From the NCBI GenBank assembly GCA_037576215.1, contig JBANDB010000008.1, positions 3,968,001-4,032,000 on the forward strand: a DNA stretch of 64,000 nt. The letters run 5' to 3'. The stretch comes from Armillaria gallica. Its lineage: Eukaryota > Basidiomycota > Agaricomycetes > Agaricales > Physalacriaceae. Position 1 is the first letter of the stretch. Each line of letters opens with the position of its first letter. This document shows, piece by piece, positions 58,796 through 64,000 of the stretch. The translations under genes and the position numbers were made by a program. A model generated the notes under the pieces. The model saw nothing but the letters and a program-made list of their open reading frames with translations, did not search any database and was not told the origin of the DNA.

Positions 58796-60308
58796 TTAAA
58801 TGGTGGATTTTCGGATAGTGACCTTGGATAATGGTCCTGGTTTGTCTGGGTCATGGCAGTGGAAGTCATCAATGAATTCGTCTGCAGAGAATTCAGTAGC
58901 CGGTAACCAAGCGAATTCCTCATCGGTGCCTTCATAACCTAACCATTGAATCCTGTAGAGAAGAGGGCACCGGAACCGGCGGTCAAGTTTGGAATCTAGG
59001 ATCTGAGCTATTTTGTACTGCTCTTCACTGTCAACTTCCACTGGAGGCAGCAGAGGTTGAGTGCGATTGGGAATAGTGTTTTCTTCTACAGGTTCCAGTT
59101 GTGATACATGGAAGACAGGGTGAATGGCACGGAGATCTGATGGGAGTTTGAGCGTGAAGGAATAGGAGCCTGGTTGAGCTAAGATTTCGAATGGGCCAAG
59201 GAATTTCTCTGTGAATTTCGCAGTAGGATGAGTAGTCTTGATATGCTTGGAGCTAAGAAAGACCCTGTCACCTACTTTGAAGGGAGGAGCTGGATTCCAG
59301 CGCTTGTCTGCTTGGATCTTGTAGCGAGACTGCGCCTGAGTGATTTTGTTGCATAGGAATTGGTGTAGTTCATCTAGGTTGACTACAAAGTTGCAGGCCC
59401 GAGCAGAGGCAATATCATGTTCAGGATGAACAGTGATATTAGGATGATAACTCTTGTTGGCAAAGAATGGCAAGATTCTGGTGGAGGCATTCGGGGCATT
59501 GTTGTATGCAAATTCAGCGATGGGTAGTAGTAAATCCCAGTTGTCCTGTTGATAAGAACAATAGATGCGGATATACTGTTCCAAGGTTTGATTGGCATGT
59601 TCCGTTTGTCCATTGGCCTCCGGGTGATATCCAGAAGTGAAGTGAAGTTCCATGTCAAGGGCTTTGGCAAGTGCGCGCGTGAATTGGGAGACAAACTCGG
59701 AGCCACGGTCAGAGGTGATGTGGTTAGGAACACTATGCTTGGAGAACACATGAATGACAAATAACTGGGCGAGTTCTTCGGAATTAATGGTGTCGTGTGT
59801 AGGGATAAAGATAGCTTGCTTGCTTGCTTGCGCGGTCGATTACAACAAGGATAACAGTGAATCCATTGGAGTCCAGTAACTGTTCAATGAAATCCATTGA
59901 AATGGAATCCCACGGATGTTCTGGAACTGGCAAAGGTTTCAGCAAACCATAAGGATGATGTCTAGGTGTCTTGTTGTGACTGCAAATCATGCAAGATTTG
60001 ACGTAGTGGCGAACATATTCATGCATCTGTGGCCAGGTATAGCTCCGACAGACTAATTCCAAGGTCTGATATTGGCCAAAATGACCTGCCAAGATGTGAT
60101 TGTGATTATTCTGTAGGACACGGAGATGGAGATCCTTGGAGTCCGGGACATAGATGCGATTATCAAGACAGAGAATGTCTGATTCATCTACAGACCACCG
60201 AGAGGGGGAAGTGGGAGTGGAGGATTTGGCCTGACGGAAACCGTCGGAGGCCATGGAGTCAGATGATTGTGCTTGCTTGATATCTAAATGGAGCTTGTCA
60301 ATATCCAT
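58796..60308 (-). pseudogene. Integrase of gypsy-2, frame-shifted by a tetranucleotide gain
   Basis: The upstream frame (60308-59784) has the zinc-binding region (HNHILAGHFG...SCMICSHNK) and the first catalytic Asp region ISMDFIEQL, then VVIDRASKQA. The downstream frame (59749-58796) has HITSDRGSEFVSQFTRAL (second Asp), SGYHPEANGQTEHANQTLEQY (third acidic Glu), GPFEILAQPG and a chromodomain-like YRIQWLGYEGTDEEFAWLP tail. The two frames meet at a (TTGC)n run near 59813-59832. Removing one 4-base unit makes DRASKQAIFIPTHDT continuous. The domain content is certain; the shift is inferred. Confidence 0.88.
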
Positions 60309-60494
60309 TATAGCACTAGCATGGAGGGTAGGGCCTTCAAGGAAGGTGGCACGGAGAGACGTGGAGAGTTGTTCTTGAGTGAATACAGGGCAGAAATTGT
60401 GAGGATTGACTGCTGTGTATTGACTATCCCCCTCTTTTGGATAGACGTCCCATCGTCTAGTGAGTGCGTCCGGTTTTCATTCGAGTTTCCCCGG

Positions 60495-61856
60495 TCAGAA
60501 GCAGATTACTAGATTGAATTGGGATAGGTATTCAGACCACTGGACTTGGCGCTGGGTAAGAATCTTGGTGGTAGAAAAATATTCAAGATTCTTGTGGTTC
60601 ATTACGACATTGATCAGATCTGCGGAGCCTTCAAGGTAGTGACGCCAGTATTTAAAGGCTTCAAAGATAGCTAGAAGCTCTTTATCATGGGTGTCGTAGT
60701 TGAGTTCGGCATTGTGGAGGCTCTGGGATAGGAAAGCGATAGGGTGGATTTTGCCGTCATCAAGGTAGATGGAGAGGATAGCAGCAATGGCGTAGTCGGA
60801 GGCGTCGGTCTCTACAACTAATTGCCGATCGGGGACCCAATGGGTAAGGATAGGAGCATGAGTGAAGGCTTGCTTTAGTTCATTGAAAGCGGCCATGCAC
60901 TTGTCGTTGAATTTCCACAGAGTTCCTTTGCGTGTGAGGCGAGTTAAAGGAATAATGATGTCACTGTACTCATGGATGAAACGGCGATAGAAATTGGCGA
61001 AGCCAAGGAAGGATTGGATGTCCTTAACTTTCCATGGAACCAGCCAATCTAAAATGGCCTTGACCTTGTCTTCGGACATGCGGAGGCCCTCCGGTGAGAG
61101 AATGTAGCCTAGATATTCCACGGAATCCCGGTGAAACTTGCATTTGGATCCTTTGCAGTAAAGCCCATTTGCTCTTAATCTGCGCAGAACCTCGCGTACG
61201 TGTTGCCGGTGCTCTGTGGGGTCATTGGAATAGATGAGGATGTTGTCGAGGTATATGACTATGGAAACGTCAAGCATGTCAGCAAAAATGACATTCACAA
61301 AGCGTTGGAACACCGCAGGAGCATTGGTGAGCCCAAAAGGCATGACACGCCATTCGAAGGAGCCGTACTGGGTCTGGAAGGCTGTTTTACATTCATCACC
61401 TTCAGCTATGCGTATGAGATGATAAGCATGTCGAAGATCAAGTTTGGTATAGATGCGAGCGGAGCACATGGAGTCGAGGAGGTCAGAAATGAGTGGAAGG
61501 GGATAACGGTCTTTCTTGGATATCTTGTTTAAGCCATGGAAATCGACACAAAGATGGAGTTCTCCAGTCTTTTTCTTGACAAAAAGCACTGGAGCTCCGT
61601 GGGGAGAACGTGAGGGTGTGATGAATCCACTACAGAGATTATCGTCAATAAACTCACATAAAGCTTTGAGCTCGGACTCTGAGAGGGAGTAAATTGGCCC
61701 AAGTGGAGGAGATGTTCCTTCCTCAATATTGATCTTGAGGTCGTATGGTCTATGCTCAGGGAGTTTCTCAGAGAGCGAGTCACTGAAAACATCAGCAAAG
61801 TTGTGATATTCTGCTGGTACGTCGGTCATATCCGGTGGGGCTGTGGAACTGGCCAT
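60495..61856 (-). pseudogene. Reverse transcriptase and RNase H of gypsy-2
   Basis: A 453-codon open frame contains the RT motifs FVKKKTGELHLCVDFHGLNKI (normally LR.CVDYR.LN), YTKLDLRHAYHLIRI, FGLTNAPAVFQRFVN and VIYLDNILIYS. The last has Asn where the second catalytic Asp of Y-x-D-D is expected. LGFANFYRRFI and the RNase H VVETDASDYAIAAILS and NYDTHDKELLAIFEAF follow. The frame ends at TGA where FRPGKLG-type sequence needs Arg, so the link to the integrase is cut. Largely intact but probably inactive. Confidence 0.88.
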
Positions 61857-62027
61857 TCCACTGATGCTAGGTGCAGAAGGTTGGAGGGTGTATTGTTGAG
61901 CTCCATCTTCAGCACAAGCTCAAACAAAAGTGGCCACAGAGATGATAGATATCTTGGGTGTAACCGTTGCAGAAAAGGAAGGGATGGTAGGGTAGGAGTA
62001 GATGGGTTCGTAGGGCAGCGGAGTCCG

Positions 62028-62621
62028 TCAGGATCTCGGAGTTGGCTTAGGAGCCAGGTTGGAATTAGGAATAGGAGTTGGACGAGGAATGTCCATGCGG
62101 TTAGATGCAGTTGCATCGGATGCCGTGGAAGTGCTTGCAGGGGAAGAGACACCTGGTAATGGTGAATGGAAAGTGATACTGTGCTTTGCCCAGTCAATCA
62201 ACAGATTGCAGCGGGAGAGCCAGTTGTATCCCAGAACAATGTTACATGATGAATCTAGATGAGTGACATAGAAGTTGATAGAGATGATGTCTCCAGAAGG
62301 GAAACAGACTGGAAGGGTAATGGATTGAGAAATGTGAGATCCAGCGGAGCCGTCAAGGAGCCGAAGTTGAACAGGAGGGATAGGTTTGGTTGGAAGGTTG
62401 TGATCCTCAATGTATTTGGAGTTGACGAAACAATGGCTAGAACCAGAGTCAATCAAGGCAAGAAAACGAAGGATAGTAATGATTGGGGAGTCATCAGACT
62501 CTGTACCAGAGCCGACTTCAGAGGAGAGTGATACAGTGAGTGAATGATTGGAAAGAGCAGCGGCGTTGAGGGTGACAACCTCCAATGTGCGATTACAGTC
62601 AATGCAACCCTGATCTCGCAT
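62028..62621 (-). CDS. Aspartic protease region of gypsy-2
   Basis: A 197-codon open frame with the retropepsin site ALIDSGSSHCFVNSKYI (DSG intact), the flap-like region FYVTHLDSSCNIVLGYNWLSRCN and a Pro/Ser-rich C-terminus. It lies between gag and RT as expected. The active-site residues look unmutated. Confidence 0.8.
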   Translation of the reverse strand: MRDQGCIDCNRTLEVVTLNAAALSNHSLTVSLSSEVGSGTESDDSPIITILRFLALIDSGSSHCFVNSKYIEDHNLPTKPIPPVQLRLLDGSAGSHISQSITLPVCFPSGDIISINFYVTHLDSSCNIVLGYNWLSRCNLLIDWAKHSITFHSPLPGVSSPASTSTASDATASNRMDIPRPTPIPNSNLAPKPTPRS

Positions 62622-62641
62622 GGAGGATTCAGGGCTGCCCT

Positions 62642-64000
62642 CTAGTTTTCCAGCTCTGATGGAGCCGGATCCTCAGAGGCAGGAGCAGGTTCTTCAACTT
62701 CTGTGGCATGGCCCTTGGTGGAGGCTGCAGCCTTGCGTTTGTTGCAGTCCTCAGTCTTGTGCTTGCTTCCACAGAACATACAGAGGTTGTTCTTTTGGCG
62801 GCGGTCCTTCTCTTCTTGAGTAAGACAGCCGTCTTTGCCTAGCTTATCAGCATAGGGCTTGGGGTTGGAAGCGGATCCCAAGGAGTTGGAATTGGAAGAC
62901 TTTGGAGCTGATCCAGAAGTCGAAGAACTGGAGTTGGAATTGGAACCCTTGGATTTAGGGTTGTTGGAATATGAACCAGAGGACTTGTTTTCCCAGTTTT
63001 CACGGGATATCTCGGTCCTCCGAGTCCAATAGCATGCGTCAAGTTCTTGGGCTAGGAAACGCATGTCATGGAGATTGTTGGGTTTCCCGTGGTGAGCCAT
63101 ATCATCCTTAATGCAGGTACAAAGTCCGCGGTAGAAGGCATGGCAGAGGGAGTTGTCGCCGTAACCAACTTGGGATGCGTATTGGTTGAACTGAACCATA
63201 TACTTTATGATTCGGTCTCCATCGTGCATCCGGAGATGTTCCAGGGCATCGAAGGGGCCAAAATTCATTTGGAGTTCATCAAGGAAGGCAGCGTAAGAGT
63301 ATTGCTATGCTGGCGGATTCCGCGGATTGGGACGGAGGATGTCTGGTTCAAACCAGTCAAGAGCGGTGCCGGAAAGGAAGGAGATGGCGTAGTTGACTTT
63401 ACTGGCATCCTCTGCAAACGCAGTGGGTCTGTCATTAAAGTTCAACTGAAGGGAGACAATGAAAGCCTTGAGTTTCTGCAGGTCGGAGCCATCAAATGTA
63501 TCAGGTTCTTTGACCTTGATGTGGATGTTGTTGGGTCGAGGATTGTTTAGCGAAGTGGAAACCCCACGCAACAGATTCATGAATTCTTGTAAGAATTCTT
63601 GCTCGTTGGGAGTATTGTTGTCAGGTCTGCCTAGTCCTCCTGGTCCATTGGGACCTCCAGGACCTCCGGGACCGCCAGGACCACCTGGACCTCCAGGTCC
63701 ATTGGGGCTGCCAGGGCCTCCGGGTCTGTTCAGGCTTTCTGGGGAGTCGGATCCATTGTCACCCTGGTTGTGTTGATTCGAAGGATGAGTGGGGGTATCG
63801 GTTTCACCTCTGGAATCATCGGATCCTGCGGCGTCTGTTTGTTCTCCATTGGAGGTGGGTTGAGGTGCTGGGGTGTGTGGATCTGGATTTTCTTAGTATC
63901 CATCAAATATGCCTGTCCTTCAGTGATGTAGAAGGTCTTCGGGTGGCGGAGTACCGAAAGGGTTAGGAGAACCGTAGTTGTCAGATTGACAAGCAGTGAA
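62642..64000 (-). pseudogene. gag of gypsy-2 with Gly-Pro repeat and CCHC knuckle
   Basis: From the right edge the frame passes a (GGP)n-rich spacer (about 63625-63725), a capsid region ([61 protein letters not shown]) and a Ser/Asn-rich linker. A CMFCGSKHKTEDC knuckle (C-x2-C-x4-H-x4-C) follows. A TAG at about 63303 stands where Trp is expected. In the same frame near 63890-63920 two stops (TAA, TGA) replace expected sense codons. The 5' part lies outside the window. Confidence 0.82.

Larger units (their letters stand above)
56198..64000 (-). mobile_element. Second Ty3/gypsy element (gypsy-2) with antisense accessory gene, truncated by the window edge
   Basis: On the minus strand: gag (right edge), protease, RT/RNase H, integrase with chromodomain-like tail, then an opposite-strand accessory gene, a polypurine tract and the 3' LTR. 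The 5' LTR would lie beyond 64000. Composition is much less AT-rich than gypsy-1 and CpG is common, so this is a younger insertion. Still, gag carries several stops, the RT frame ends at a TGA where Arg is expected, the RT site reads YLDN, and a 4-base repeat gain breaks the integrase frame. Confidence 0.92.

Noticed and set aside
63459..63776. Plus-strand collagen-like ORF (GPP repeats)
   Set aside because: It is the antisense reading of the Gly-Pro spacer in gypsy-2 gag, whose sense frame has clear capsid motifs.

Overview
The window reads as nuclear DNA of a mushroom-forming basidiomycete (Agaricomycetes). The genes are dense and split by many short introns of about 43-60 bases with GT..AG ends. 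They include lineage-typical families: F-box proteins, a Crinkler-type N-terminus fused to a kinase-like domain, a CE15 glucuronoyl esterase and fungal CFA-type lipid methyltransferases. The last third is a transposon graveyard. No species can be named from the sequence alone.

Region 1 (about 0.3-42.4 kb) is ordinary gene-rich chromosome. In order: isochorismatase-family hydrolase (-), F-box protein (+), NOP9 (-), Crinkler/kinase-like protein (+), CFA synthase-like methyltransferase copy A (-), mitochondrial glycine carrier HEM25/SLC25A38 with no visible first exon (-), a small unknown ORF (+), SPT4 (+), a diacylglycerol-lipase-like class 3 lipase (-), kinesin-3 with FHA and PH domains (+), CFA copy B (-), ARL2 (-), eIF5B (+), an APC-superfamily permease (+), glucuronoyl esterase (-), a second F-box protein (+) and a short-chain dehydrogenase (+). 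Most are unrelated housekeeping genes, not a pathway cluster. Several divergent pairs are very tight (45, 145 and 168 bp). The two CFA genes lie 16 kb apart in the same orientation; their 3' halves, introns included, are almost identical while their 5' exons have diverged.

Region 2 (about 42.4-56.2 kb) is AT-rich and visibly poor in CpG. It holds a solo LTR with a perfect 5-bp target duplication, a decayed DIRS-like tyrosine-recombinase retroelement on the minus strand, and a full-length but dead Ty3/gypsy chromovirus (44306-51140, two 379-bp LTRs, TTCTG target duplication). The chromovirus is inserted inside the tyrosine recombinase gene, just before its probable catalytic tyrosine. Its reading frames are broken mostly by TGA where arginine (CGA) is expected, as C-to-T decay of methylated CpG or a RIP-like process would produce.

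Region 3 (56.2-64 kb) is a second, younger Ty3/gypsy element on the minus strand that runs off the right edge: 3' LTR, polypurine tract, integrase with chromodomain-like tail, RT/RNase H, protease and gag. Between its integrase and its 3' LTR, on the opposite strand, sits a spliced accessory gene for a coiled-coil protein with a Zn2Cys6-like cysteine cluster. I regard this antisense, transcription-factor-like cargo as the most interesting item in the window.
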